NCBI GenBank assembly: GCA_016704145.1
Contig: JADJAS010000007.1
Coordinates: 930,001-994,000 of the forward strand
Reading direction: 5' to 3'
DNA length: 64,000 nt
Source: Rhodocyclaceae bacterium
Lineage (GTDB): Bacteria; Pseudomonadota; Gammaproteobacteria; Burkholderiales; Rhodocyclaceae
The position numbers and the translations under genes are program-made. How positions within the stretch are numbered: the first letter of the stretch is position 1; each line of letters begins with the position of its first letter. Of this stretch, positions 34,912 through 43,768 are shown piece after piece. The notes under the pieces were generated by a model. That model was not told the DNA's origin. It saw only the letters and a program-made list of their open reading frames with translations, and searched no databases.

Positions 34912-37020
34912 ATGGGATATCGGATTGGCATCGACGTTGGCGGCACTTTCACGGATTTCCTGATGATCGACGACGCCGGCAAGTCCAGCGTCTTCAAGAC
35001 ATCGAGCACACCCAAGGACCCATCGATCGGCGTGCTGGCCGGCATGCGCGAGATGGCCGATTCCCTGGGCGTCGATCTGGAGCGGTTCGCTGGCCAGGTC
35101 GACCTGATCGTGCACGGCACCACGGTCACCACCAATGCCGTGCTAACCGGCAACGGCGTCAAGACCGGCCTGGTCACCACCGATGGTTTTCGCGACATCC
35201 TCGAAATGCGCCGCGGCTATCGCGAGGAGCTGTACAACAACAAGCTGACGCCACCTCCACCCCTGGTGCCGCGCGACCGACGCCTGGCGGTGAAGGAGCG
35301 CATCGACGCCGCGGGCAACGTGGTTCTGGCGCTCGATCGTCCGTCGCTTGACGCGGCCGTCGACGCACTGATCGCCGAGCAGGTCGAAGCCATCGCCATC
35401 TGCTTCATGCACAGTCACGCCAACCCGGCACACGAACAGATGGCAAAAGCCGTGGTCCAGGAACGGCTGCCCGACGCCTACCTGACGGTGTCGTCGGACC
35501 TGCTTCCCCAGGCGAGGCTGTACGAGCGGCTGTCGACGGCCGCGTTGAACAGTTACGTCGGCCCGATACTCAAGCGCTACCTCGAATCGCTACGGGCCAA
35601 CCTGGCTCGCATCGGCTTCAAGGGCGTGCTGCTGATCATGCAGTCCAACGGTGGCGTCGCCACGCCGCAATCGACGGCCGCCACGGCCGTCATGACCCTG
35701 CTGTCGGGGCCGGCCGGCGGCCCGGTGGCCGGGCTGGTATTCAGCGGCGTCCAGGGCTACGACCAATGCATCACCGTCGACATGGGTGGCACGTCGTTTG
35801 ATGCGTCGGTGGTGCAACGCGGCGTGCCGCTGCTGCGCAGCGAGGGCTGGATCGCCCGCCAGCGACTGGCTTTGCCGATGCTCGACATTCACACCATCGG
35901 CGCCGGTGGCGGGTCGATCGGCTGGATCGACGACGGTGGCTTGCTGCGCATGGGACCGCAAAGCGCCGGCGCGCAGCCGGGGCCGGCCTGTTATGGCCGC
36001 GGCGGCCAACTGCCGACTTGCACCGACGCCAACCTGGTGCTCGGCTATCTCGAACCGGACTACTTTCTCGGCGGCCGCATGAAGCTGGACCGCGACGCCG
36101 CCCGGCGAGCCATCGCCACGTATGTCGCCGGGCCGCTCGGTCTTTCGGTCGAGCAAGCCGCCGCCGGCATGTTCCACGTCGTCAATGTCAACATGGCCGC
36201 CGGTTTGCGCGAGATCACCGTGTCACGCGGCATCGACCCGCGCGAGTATCCCCTGGTCGTCGCCGGCGGCGCCGGGCCCATTCACGGCGCCATGATCGCT
36301 CTCGAACTCGAACTGCCGGTCATTATCGTGCCGCGCGAGTCCTCGATCTTTTGTGCCAGCGGCATGCTTCGCTCCGACTTCAAGCACAGCTACGTCCGCA
36401 CCTACCACGCCCTCGGCGGCGAGGCCGATGTCAGAATCATGGCCGGTCACTTCGCCGAACTCGAGCGTCAGGGGCGGCAGGTGCTGCACGACGAGAAGGT
36501 GACGGCCCATGACCGCGTGCGGGTCGAATACGCCGCCGACATGCGCTATCTCGGCCAGCACAACGAGATCACCTGCGGCTTCGACATCATCCGCCTAGAG
36601 CAGGAAGGCATCGACTACCTGCGCTCGGTACTGCACGAGGAACACGAACGGCTGTACGGCTACTCGTTGCGCGACGCCGGCACCGAAATGGAACTGGTCA
36701 ATCTGCGCGTGACGGTCGTCGGCATCACCGACAAACCGGCCATGAACTTCATGGCGCGCGTCGACGACGATGTCGCCTCCTGCCAGAAGAGCCGACGCCG
36801 CGTGTACCTGCCGACCGTGCGCGAGTTCGGCGAAGTGCCGGTCTACGATGGCGAGCGCCTCTGTCACGGCCACCAGGGCTCGGGGCCCGCCATCATCGAA
36901 CAAATCACCACCACCACGTTCGTCTCGCCCGAATTCGATTTCGTCGTCGATCGCGCCGGCAGTTATTGCCTCTATCTGCGCGAGATCGGCCACACTTACC
37001 TGAGGAGGGTTCTCCAATGA
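34912..37020 (+). CDS. HyuA-type subunit of an ATP-dependent hydantoinase/oxoprolinase-like ring opener
   Basis: A 702-residue HyuA/acetone-carboxylase-beta-type protein. The ASKHA ATP-binding fold is seen in RIGIDVGGTFTDFLMIDD at residues 3-20 and TVDMGGTSFDASVV near 287, and the family core GAGGGSIGWID near 333 is intact. The start follows GGAGGTAACAG. Two-subunit relatives hydrolyse cyclic amides (hydantoin, 5-oxoproline) at the expense of ATP; the indoleacetate pathway uses one to open the lactam of oxindole-3-acetate. The carboxylase relatives need a third or more subunits that are absent here. It heads an operon that continues to 49034 and overlaps HyuB by 4 bases. Confidence 0.85.
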   Translation: MGYRIGIDVGGTFTDFLMIDDAGKSSVFKTSSTPKDPSIGVLAGMREMADSLGVDLERFAGQVDLIVHGTTVTTNAVLTGNGVKTGLVTTDGFRDILEMRRGYREELYNNKLTPPPPLVPRDRRLAVKERIDAAGNVVLALDRPSLDAAVDALIAEQVEAIAICFMHSHANPAHEQMAKAVVQERLPDAYLTVSSDLLPQARLYERLSTAALNSYVGPILKRYLESLRANLARIGFKGVLLIMQSNGGVATPQSTAATAVMTLLSGPAGGPVAGLVFSGVQGYDQCITVDMGGTSFDASVVQRGVPLLRSEGWIARQRLALPMLDIHTIGAGGGSIGWIDDGGLLRMGPQSAGAQPGPACYGRGGQLPTCTDANLVLGYLEPDYFLGGRMKLDRDAARRAIATYVAGPLGLSVEQAAAGMFHVVNVNMAAGLREITVSRGIDPREYPLVVAGGAGPIHGAMIALELELPVIIVPRESSIFCASGMLRSDFKHSYVRTYHALGGEADVRIMAGHFAELERQGRQVLHDEKVTAHDRVRVEYAADMRYLGQHNEITCGFDIIRLEQEGIDYLRSVLHEEHERLYGYSLRDAGTEMELVNLRVTVVGITDKPAMNFMARVDDDVASCQKSRRRVYLPTVREFGEVPVYDGERLCHGHQGSGPAIIEQITTTTFVSPEFDFVVDRAGSYCLYLREIGHTYLRRVLQ

Positions 37021-38777
37021 CACAAGCCGGCAAGAGCGGGATCGATCCGATACTGGTCACCGTCATCCAGCGGCGGCTGAAGGCGATCACCGAGGAAATG
37101 GGGCTGGTCATGCTGCGCACCGCCAGGTCGCCCATCCTGTCCGAGGCGCGCGATTTCGTCACCGGCCTTTACGACGCGGACGGCAACATGATGGAACAGA
37201 CGGCGTACATCCCGATCCTCGCATTCGCCGTTCCGGAGAGCATCAAGCACATCGTCGCCTACTTCAAGGGCCGCTTGTATCCGGGCGATGTGATCATCCA
37301 CAACGACCCGTTCACCGGCGGCAACCAGGCGGCCGATGTCAAGATCGTCCGGCCGATCTTTTTCGGCGAGCGGCTGGTCGGCTTCGCGGCCATCAACGGC
37401 CACCAGGCCGATGTCGGCGGCGCGGTGGCCGGCGCCTACAACCCCGGCGCCACGGAAATCTGGCAGGAAGCGCTGCGCATCACGCCGGTGAAGCTCCATG
37501 AGAAGGGCGAGAAGCGCCAGGATGTCTGGGATCTGATTTTCGGCAACATCCGCTTCCCCATCGTCCAGGAGGACATCCAGGCCGCCATGGGCGGCTGCGC
37601 GGTCGGCGATCGGGAACTGGTCAAGTTGATCGCGCGTCACGGCTGGCACCGCTTCGATGCCCACTTGCAGCACCTCTACGACGCCACCGAACAGCAGATG
37701 CGCGCCGAGATCCGCGACATTCCGGACGGCGTCTATCATGGCCTGTCGACAGCCCATTACGACGGCTTCACGCCGGGCTCGACCATGGACATTCGCGTCA
37801 AGGTCACGGTCAAGGGCGACGGTATCAATTTCGACTTCACCGGCTCCGCGCCACAAACGCCGGGCTACGTGAACGCACCGCCCGCCTCGACGATCTCGGC
37901 GATTACCCTGACGCTGCTGATGTGCCTGAAGGATCCGGGCATTCCGCAAAACGCCGGCGTCATGCGACCGCTGACTTTCAATCTGCCCGAAGGATCGATC
38001 GTCAACCCGCGCTTCCCCGCCGCCAGCACGTTCGGCAACCATCTGTCCGACCAGATCTCGGCGGCGATTTTCGATGCGCTGGCTCCGGCATTGCCGCAAC
38101 GGGTCACCGCCGCCTGGAACCCGCTGTTCGCCATCGCCGCCGTCGGCTTCAATAGCCGGACACGCCAGCCGTTCGTGGACATCCTGTTCAACGGTCTGAA
38201 GGGTGGTGGCGGCGGCACCGCCGGCGCCGACGGCTACGACCACATCGGTCTGATCGCCTGCGGTGGCGGCCTTCTGGCGCAAGACCCCGAAATGTTCGAG
38301 ATGAAGGATCCGCTCTACCTGCGGCGCTTTGAATTCAAGACCGACTCGGCCGGCCCGGGTCAGTGGCGCGGCGGGCTGGGCGTGGAAATGGAAATGGAAT
38401 TTCTCGGCGACGGCAACATGGTAAGCGCCTTCGGCGACGGCATCGATCCGGGTTCCGAGGCCCAGGGAATTCTCGGTGGCGGCCGCGGCATGCTCAACCG
38501 GGGCGAACTGCGTTATCCCGATGGCAAGGTACATGAATGCAGGAGCAAGGAGGTCGTCGCCAACATCCCGAAGGGCACGATCTGGCGTCAGGTGGCGGGC
38601 GGCGGCGGCGGTTACGGCAACCCCCGGCGGCGTCCAGCCGAACAGGTGGCGCGGGAAGTACGGTACGGCTACGTTTCCGCCGCGGCCGCGCGCGAGCACT
38701 ATGGCGTGGTGCTCGACGCCCGCACCGGCCAACTCGACCCCACGGCAACCCAGACCTTGCGCGGAGAATCCCCATGA
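37017..38777 (+). CDS. HyuB-type subunit of the ATP-dependent hydantoinase/oxoprolinase-like enzyme
   Basis: A 586-residue hydantoinase B/oxoprolinase family subunit. Family marks are SEARDFVTGLYDADGNM near residue 42, GDVIIHNDPFTGGNQAADVK near 88, HQADVGG near 126 and AGGGGGYGNPRRR near the C-terminus. The start overlaps the HyuA stop (ATGA) after GAGGAGGG, and its stop overlaps the mutase start in the same way. Tight coupling of HyuA, HyuB and a B12 mutase is the arrangement expected for an oxindoleacetate-to-aminophenylsuccinyl-CoA-to-aminobenzylmalonyl-CoA sequence. Together HyuA/HyuB form the ring-opening enzyme; the substrate is inferred from context. Confidence 0.85.
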   Translation: MTQAGKSGIDPILVTVIQRRLKAITEEMGLVMLRTARSPILSEARDFVTGLYDADGNMMEQTAYIPILAFAVPESIKHIVAYFKGRLYPGDVIIHNDPFTGGNQAADVKIVRPIFFGERLVGFAAINGHQADVGGAVAGAYNPGATEIWQEALRITPVKLHEKGEKRQDVWDLIFGNIRFPIVQEDIQAAMGGCAVGDRELVKLIARHGWHRFDAHLQHLYDATEQQMRAEIRDIPDGVYHGLSTAHYDGFTPGSTMDIRVKVTVKGDGINFDFTGSAPQTPGYVNAPPASTISAITLTLLMCLKDPGIPQNAGVMRPLTFNLPEGSIVNPRFPAASTFGNHLSDQISAAIFDALAPALPQRVTAAWNPLFAIAAVGFNSRTRQPFVDILFNGLKGGGGGTAGADGYDHIGLIACGGGLLAQDPEMFEMKDPLYLRRFEFKTDSAGPGQWRGGLGVEMEMEFLGDGNMVSAFGDGIDPGSEAQGILGGGRGMLNRGELRYPDGKVHECRSKEVVANIPKGTIWRQVAGGGGGYGNPRRRPAEQVAREVRYGYVSAAAAREHYGVVLDARTGQLDPTATQTLRGESP

Positions 38778-40411
38778 GCCCACCCGGCGGACGTATCGCG
38801 CCGCGCGACCACGAGGAGCAAATTTTCGAGACCGGCGCCGGCATTCCGATCGACGAACTTTACGGACCCGACGCCATTACCGGCTTCGACCCGGGCCGCG
38901 ACCTCGGTCTTCCCGGCGAATACCCATACACGCGCGGTCCGTATGCCGGCATGTACCGTTCGCGTATCTGGACACGGCGCTTCCAGGTCGGCTTCGGTTC
39001 GCCCGAGGAAACCAACGAGCGCATCAAGTACCTGGCCGCCAACGGCGCCAACGGTTTCGTCATCACCATCGACCTGCCAACCTCCTACGGTTTCGATTCC
39101 GACGACCCCCTGGCCGACGGCGAAGTCGGCGTGACCGGGGTCGCCATCTCGACACTCGAGGACATGGCAGCGCTATACGCGGGCTTTTCGCCTTCACAGC
39201 TTTCCTACGCCTTGTCGATTCGGCCACCGGTGTCGTCCGTGACCCTGGCCATGCTCGCCTGCGTGGCGAAGCGACTGGGCGTGGACTTCAAGGATGTGAT
39301 CGGCACCCAGCAAAACGACCCCTTCTATCAGATGAGCGGCGGGCCCCTGCAGACCATCACGCAGTTCTTTCCCCTCGAAGGCACCTTGCGCCTGTGCATC
39401 GACAACATCGAATACATCTCGCAGCACCTGCCGCGTCTCAACTGGATGGTCACCAACGGCTACAACCTTCGCGAGACCGGCGTCAATGCCATCCAGGACG
39501 GCGCCTTCACGCTGGGCCATGCCTTCAACATCTTCCGCCTGGCGCGCCAGCGCGGCCTCGACATCGACGTCTTCCCCCGTCGCGCCTCTTTTTTCCTGTC
39601 GGCTTCGATCGACTTCTTCGAGGAGATCGCCAAGTTCCGCGCCATGCGCCGCCTATATGCGCGAACCATGAAGAATGAATTCGGCGCCAGCAACCCGGAA
39701 TGCTGGCGCCTGCGCTTTTCGGTGCAGTCGGCGGGCAACACGCTCACCACCCAGCAGCCGCGCGTCAACATGGTGCGCGCCGGCATCGAGGCCATGGCGG
39801 CCGTTTTCGGCGGCGCCCAGTCGATTCATTTGTGTTCCTACGACGAAGGCCTCGGCCTACCGACCGAGGAATCATCGCGCATGGCCCTGCGCACCCAGCA
39901 GGTCATCGCCTACGAAAGCGGCATCACCAAGACCATCGATCCCCTGGCCGGCTCTTACTACGTCGAAAGCCTGACGAATCGCATGGAACAGGAGATCGGC
40001 GGGATGTTGGCCGACATCGACCGGCGTGGCGGCATGGTCGCCTGCATCCGCGATGGCTGGCTGGAAGCGGAGATCAACGCCGCCCGCATCCGCAACCAGC
40101 GGGACATCGACGATGGTAAGCGCGTACTGGTTGGCGTCAACCGCTTTCAGGTCGAATCCAGCGAAGATCCGCCGATCCATATTCACAAGATCCGCGCCGA
40201 CGAGTGGGGCGAACGCCGGGCCGCCATGCTGCGCCGCTATCGCGCCGACCGTGACCCTGGCCGCTGGTCCGACGCCATGGCGCGCATCGAAGGCGCGTGG
40301 CGCGACGGCGACAACATGGTGCCGGTGTTGATGGACGCGCTGGAGCACCGCGTGACCATGGGCGAGGCGCACAAAGCGATGCGCAAGGCCCAGCATTGGT
40401 CGTTTCGCTGA
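38774..40411 (+). CDS. Coenzyme B12-dependent acyl-CoA mutase, large subunit, divergent active site
   Basis: A 545-residue substrate-binding TIM-barrel subunit of the methylmalonyl-CoA mutase family, without a B12 domain, as in ICM and HCM. The family core is clear (YPYTRGPYAGMY near 50-61, GGAQSIHLCSYDEG, SGITKTIDPLAGSYYVE). The positions that define specificity are novel: MCM Tyr89 is Gln71, MCM Arg207 aligns with Gly190 and the otherwise conserved MCM His244 is Asn231 (GYN), while Gln197 is kept (Gln180). It is therefore neither MCM, ICM nor HCM. By context it would interconvert (2-aminophenyl)succinyl-CoA and (2-aminobenzyl)malonyl-CoA, like the indoleacetate-pathway mutase (IaaGH). Coupled by ATGA to HyuB. 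Confidence 0.88.
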   Translation: MSPPGGRIAPRDHEEQIFETGAGIPIDELYGPDAITGFDPGRDLGLPGEYPYTRGPYAGMYRSRIWTRRFQVGFGSPEETNERIKYLAANGANGFVITIDLPTSYGFDSDDPLADGEVGVTGVAISTLEDMAALYAGFSPSQLSYALSIRPPVSSVTLAMLACVAKRLGVDFKDVIGTQQNDPFYQMSGGPLQTITQFFPLEGTLRLCIDNIEYISQHLPRLNWMVTNGYNLRETGVNAIQDGAFTLGHAFNIFRLARQRGLDIDVFPRRASFFLSASIDFFEEIAKFRAMRRLYARTMKNEFGASNPECWRLRFSVQSAGNTLTTQQPRVNMVRAGIEAMAAVFGGAQSIHLCSYDEGLGLPTEESSRMALRTQQVIAYESGITKTIDPLAGSYYVESLTNRMEQEIGGMLADIDRRGGMVACIRDGWLEAEINAARIRNQRDIDDGKRVLVGVNRFQVESSEDPPIHIHKIRADEWGERRAAMLRRYRADRDPGRWSDAMARIEGAWRDGDNMVPVLMDALEHRVTMGEAHKAMRKAQHWSFR

Positions 40412-40430
40412 CGAAGCTGGAGGAATGGCA

Positions 40431-40829
40431 ATGGCAAGAAAACGCATCCTGCTGGCCAAGATGGGCCTCGACTGCCACGACACCGGAATCATCACGGTCG
40501 CCGCCATGCTGCGCGACGCCGGCCATGAGGTCATTTACCTCGGTCTGCACAACAACGCCGAACAGGTGGTCAAAACCATGATCGAGGAGGATGTCGACGC
40601 CGTCGGCATCAGCTTTCTTTCCGGTCAGCACATGACCCAGGCGCGCCGGTTGCTCGAGCGCATGCGCGCGCGGGATATCCGGGTGCCCGTGTTCTGCGGC
40701 GGCGTGATTCCCGCCGACGATGCCGCCGAATTGCGGGCGCTGGGTGTTGCCGATGTCTTTACGCCGGGCACGCTCAGCCGTGACGTGGTCGCGCGCGTGG
40801 ATCGCCGCTTGGCGGGGGTGACGGCGTGA
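40431..40829 (+). CDS. B12-binding small subunit of the acyl-CoA mutase
   Basis: A 132-residue cobalamin-binding domain. The base-off/His-on motif DxHxxG is DCHDTG at residues 14-19 (His16 is the lower Co ligand), with the later ISFLSGQH near 62 and FCGGVIP near 85 that cradle the nucleotide tail. I prefer the ATG at 40431, 8 bases after GGAGG, over the one at 40425. It pairs with the large subunit 19 bases upstream. No MeaB/ArgK-type G-protein chaperone gene is in the window, so reactivation must be encoded elsewhere. Confidence 0.92.
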   Translation: MARKRILLAKMGLDCHDTGIITVAAMLRDAGHEVIYLGLHNNAEQVVKTMIEEDVDAVGISFLSGQHMTQARRLLERMRARDIRVPVFCGGVIPADDAAELRALGVADVFTPGTLSRDVVARVDRRLAGVTA

Positions 40830-41479
40830 ACGCCGAGGGTAAGGTCAGGCGGGACCTGATGACAACCGCCCTCGATCGCTGCAAGGCCGCCATCGAGGCT
40901 GGCGACAGGGCGGAAGCGCTCAAGCAGGCCCAGGCGATCCGGGACGAGTGGCGGCCGCTGCACGACCTCTACGTCGAGCTCTCGGGGCTGCTGGCCACAT
41001 TCATTCGCGACCGCCTTGGCGACAGGGCGGTCGAGGAGGCTTGGCGTTTCGTTGGCGAGCAGACCTGGAAGCCCTTCCTGATGCAGATGAAGGCAACCGG
41101 TTCCACCGAACTGCTGACCACCATTTACGCCCAGTTTCTGCGCGCTCACGGCCACCGCTTCACGGCCATGGAGGACGACGAGAAGGTGAGCTTCATCATG
41201 CACTTCTGCGCCAGCGGCGGCATGCTGATGCGCGATGGCAAGAACGAGGATTCGGTCCGTCACCCGATCAACATCGCCGTCACCAAGGAGCAGGCCGACT
41301 GGACTTTCCATCGGCCATTGTCCGCCTATTGCGTGCATACGCCGCTATGGATGGACATCCAGCCGCGCGAATGGGGCTGGGACGTATTCAAGTCCACTTT
41401 CGGCCGGCAGTTCGACGAGCAAGGGCGGGCGGTCGACGAACCTTGCGTGGCCAATATCTACAAGCAACCACGGAGCTAG
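40826..41479 (+). CDS. Uncharacterised protein coupled to the B12 mutase
   Basis: A 217-residue soluble protein starting at GTG that overlaps the small mutase subunit by 4 bases. The first 45 residues look alpha-helical (ALDRCKAAIEAGDRAEALKQ). The rest is mixed, with a Cys/His-rich pattern: FIMHFCASGGMLMRDGKN near 117-134, SAYCVHTPLWMDIQ near 161-174 and DEPCVANIYKQP at the end. These three Cys blocks could bind a metal or heme. I do not recognise the family. The coupling suggests a role with the mutase or its substrate, for example decarboxylation, CoA chemistry or enzyme protection. Confidence 0.65.
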   Translation: MNAEGKVRRDLMTTALDRCKAAIEAGDRAEALKQAQAIRDEWRPLHDLYVELSGLLATFIRDRLGDRAVEEAWRFVGEQTWKPFLMQMKATGSTELLTTIYAQFLRAHGHRFTAMEDDEKVSFIMHFCASGGMLMRDGKNEDSVRHPINIAVTKEQADWTFHRPLSAYCVHTPLWMDIQPREWGWDVFKSTFGRQFDEQGRAVDEPCVANIYKQPRS

Positions 41480-41491
41480 GGCGGCGGCGTC

Positions 41492-43036
41492 ATGACACTC
41501 GACGACATTCCGCGCCGCAATGCGCTGCGCTTCCCCGACAAGACCGCGCTGGCGATGGGTGGACGGCGGCTGACCTGGGCCGAGCTTGACGACCGAGTCA
41601 ACCGTGTCGCCGCCGCACTGGTGGCCGCCGGGCTGCATGCCGGAGACCGCGTCGCCATCCTGTTGGCCAATTGTCCGGAATATATCGAGTTGTACTTCGG
41701 CGCCGCCCGTGCCGGCGTGATCGCCGTGCCGGTGAATTACCGGCTCACCGCCCGCGAGATGGCCCAGATTCTCGATCACGCCGAGCCGGCGCTGCTCGTC
41801 GCCGGTTCCGCTTACCTGGGCAGCGCCGCCGAGGTTCGGGCGCTGCTGCCGGCCTTGCAACGATGCTGGTCTGTTGGCGCCAGCGCGACCGGATGCGCCG
41901 ATTACGAAGCGATGCTCGCGCGGGTGCATGGTCATCCATTCGTCACCGCGGGCCAGGATGCCGATACCTTCGCCATCTTCTTCACCAGCGGCACCACCGG
42001 TCTGCCCAAGGGCGCGATGGTTTCGCATCGCAATCTGATCGCCAATGGATTCAATCAGTTCGTCGCCGATGGCAGCCGACGCCATGACGTCAATCTGATC
42101 GCAACGCCGATCTACCACATGGGCGCCGTGTTCATGGGCGTGACCTACATGATGCTCGGTTGCACTCAGGTCATTCTCGAGCAATTCGACGCCGCGGCCT
42201 GGATGAACGCCGTTGCCGCCGAGCGCGTGTCGGTCGCGCTCCTGGTGCCCACCATGATCAACGCGGTGGTGAACCACCCGGATATCGCCAGCGCCGACCT
42301 TGGCAGCCTTCGACTGCTGTTCTACGGCGGCGGGCCGATGCCGCCCGCGGTCCTGACCAAGGCGCTCGAACGTCTGCCCTGCGGTTACACCCAGGGTTAC
42401 GGACTGACCGAAACCCTCGAGGCCACTTTTCTCGTCGGCGAAGACCATGTGCTCGACGGCACGCCCGAGCAGACGCGACGCCTGGCCTCGGCCGGCCGGG
42501 AAGCGGTGGACGCGGAAGTACGCATTGTCGATGACCAGGGACACGACTTGCCCCCCGGGCAAGTCGGCGAAATTCTGATACGCGGCCCGTCGGTGATTTC
42601 GGGTTATTGGCGGCAGGCCGCGGAAACCCAGGCCGCCATCCGCGACGGCTGGTTTGTCACCGGCGACCTCGGCTACCTCGACCAGAAACGCTATCTTTTC
42701 CTGGTCGATCGCAAGAAGGACATGGTGGTCAGCGGTGGCGTCAACATCTACACCAAGGAAGTCGAAGCGGCGTTGTTCGAGCATCCCGCCGTGCTCGAAG
42801 CCGCTGTCATCGGGCTGCCCGACGATGAGTGGGGCGAAATCGTTGTCGCGGCGGTGGTGCGGCGCCCGGCCATGCCGGTGACCGAGTCGGAACTGGTCGA
42901 CCACTGTCGCGCGCGCCTGGCCAGCTACAAGAAACCCCGCCGCATCGTCTTCGTCCCGGAACTGCCGAAGAACCCGAGCGGCAAGGTGCTGAAGCGCGAA
43001 CTCCGGCCAACACTCGCCGGCCAGATCACCCACTGA
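41492..43036 (+). CDS. AMP-forming acyl-CoA ligase
   Basis: A 514-residue AMP-binding CoA ligase. The ATP loop is IFFTSGTTGLPKGAMVSHRN near residue 162-181, the adenylate motif GYTQGYGLTETLEA near 295, and the C-terminal catalytic Lys is in NPSGKVLKREL near 498. The ligase belongs to the fatty-acid/aryl ligase group; the closest functional idea is activation of the ring-opened acid or of indoleacetate itself (compare the indoleacetate-CoA ligase IaaB). It is separated by 12 bases from the unknown gene and 19 from the GST gene, inside the operon. Confidence 0.85.
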   Translation: MTLDDIPRRNALRFPDKTALAMGGRRLTWAELDDRVNRVAAALVAAGLHAGDRVAILLANCPEYIELYFGAARAGVIAVPVNYRLTAREMAQILDHAEPALLVAGSAYLGSAAEVRALLPALQRCWSVGASATGCADYEAMLARVHGHPFVTAGQDADTFAIFFTSGTTGLPKGAMVSHRNLIANGFNQFVADGSRRHDVNLIATPIYHMGAVFMGVTYMMLGCTQVILEQFDAAAWMNAVAAERVSVALLVPTMINAVVNHPDIASADLGSLRLLFYGGGPMPPAVLTKALERLPCGYTQGYGLTETLEATFLVGEDHVLDGTPEQTRRLASAGREAVDAEVRIVDDQGHDLPPGQVGEILIRGPSVISGYWRQAAETQAAIRDGWFVTGDLGYLDQKRYLFLVDRKKDMVVSGGVNIYTKEVEAALFEHPAVLEAAVIGLPDDEWGEIVVAAVVRRPAMPVTESELVDHCRARLASYKKPRRIVFVPELPKNPSGKVLKRELRPTLAGQITH

Positions 43037-43055
43037 TTCGAAAGAGACCTCCGCC

Positions 43056-43766
43056 ATGGCCACGACAGAGAAGATTCGTCTGTTCCAGTTCGAACCCGCC
43101 TGGGGACTGCCGTCCGCCAGCCCGTTTTGCCTCAAGCTGGAAACCTTCTTGCGCATGAATCGGCTGCCATTCGAAGTCGTGCCGGGGGCAAGCCTGGATC
43201 AGTCGCCCAAGGGCGGACTGCCGTACATCGAGTTCGAAGGCCGGCCGCTCGGCGATTCCGGTTTCATCATCGCTTTCCTGAAACAGCGCTTCGCCATCGA
43301 CCCCGACGCCAGCCTCGGCGCCGCCGAGCGCGCCATCGCTCATGCGATGCGGCGCATGATCGAGGAGCACATGTACTGGGTAATGACCTATTCGCGCTGG
43401 CTGGAAGCCGAGAACGCACCGGCGCTGCGGCAGGCGTTGTTCGGCACTTTGCCGTCGGAAGTGGCCGCGACGGTATTCGCGCGGATCAGGGAGCAGGTTC
43501 GCGCCAATATCTTCGGTCACGGCCTGGGGCGCCACAACCGGGAGGAAATGTATTCCCTGGCCATCGACGATATCACTGCCTTGTCGGCTTTTCTCGGCGA
43601 CAAGCCCTACGCGCTGGGCGACCAGCCGACCACGCTCGATGCCACGGCCTACGGCTTCCTGGCGGCGCTGCTGGTGCCGCCGATCGCATCGCCGCTCAAG
43701 AGCGCCGCGTTGGCGCTACCCAACCTGCAGGCATACACGGAGCGAATGCGCGGCCGCTATTTCTAA
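43056..43766 (+). CDS. Glutathione S-transferase family protein (metaxin/Fax-like)
   Basis: A 236-residue GST-fold protein. The N-terminal thioredoxin-like domain starts RLFQFEPAWGLPSASPFCLK, and has GLPYIEFEGRPLGDSGFII near 50-68; the all-helical C-terminal domain ends near 230. This subgroup (metaxin/failed-axon-like) is common in bacteria but its substrates are unknown. Placement between a CoA ligase and an acyl-CoA dehydrogenase suggests glutathione-dependent isomerisation or detoxification of an electrophilic intermediate. The last stop base is 2 bases before the next start. Confidence 0.8.
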   Translation: MATTEKIRLFQFEPAWGLPSASPFCLKLETFLRMNRLPFEVVPGASLDQSPKGGLPYIEFEGRPLGDSGFIIAFLKQRFAIDPDASLGAAERAIAHAMRRMIEEHMYWVMTYSRWLEAENAPALRQALFGTLPSEVAATVFARIREQVRANIFGHGLGRHNREEMYSLAIDDITALSAFLGDKPYALGDQPTTLDATAYGFLAALLVPPIASPLKSAALALPNLQAYTERMRGRYF

Positions 43767-43768
43767 CC

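Noticed and set aside
34912..38777. HyuA/HyuB as acetone or acetophenone carboxylase
   Set aside because: These carboxylases need extra subunits (a small gamma in acetone carboxylase, five subunits in acetophenone carboxylase); only two genes are present and the mutase follows directly, which fits an oxoprolinase/oxindole hydantoinase better.
36996..38783. A 595-codon minus-strand frame opposite HyuB
   Set aside because: It is antisense to a gene with intact family motifs and ATGA couplings on both sides; its translation resembles no protein.
38774..40829. Mutase as methylmalonyl-, isobutyryl- or 2-hydroxyisobutyryl-CoA mutase
   Set aside because: The positions equal to MCM Tyr89, Arg207 and His244 are Gln, Gly and Asn, matching none of these enzymes.
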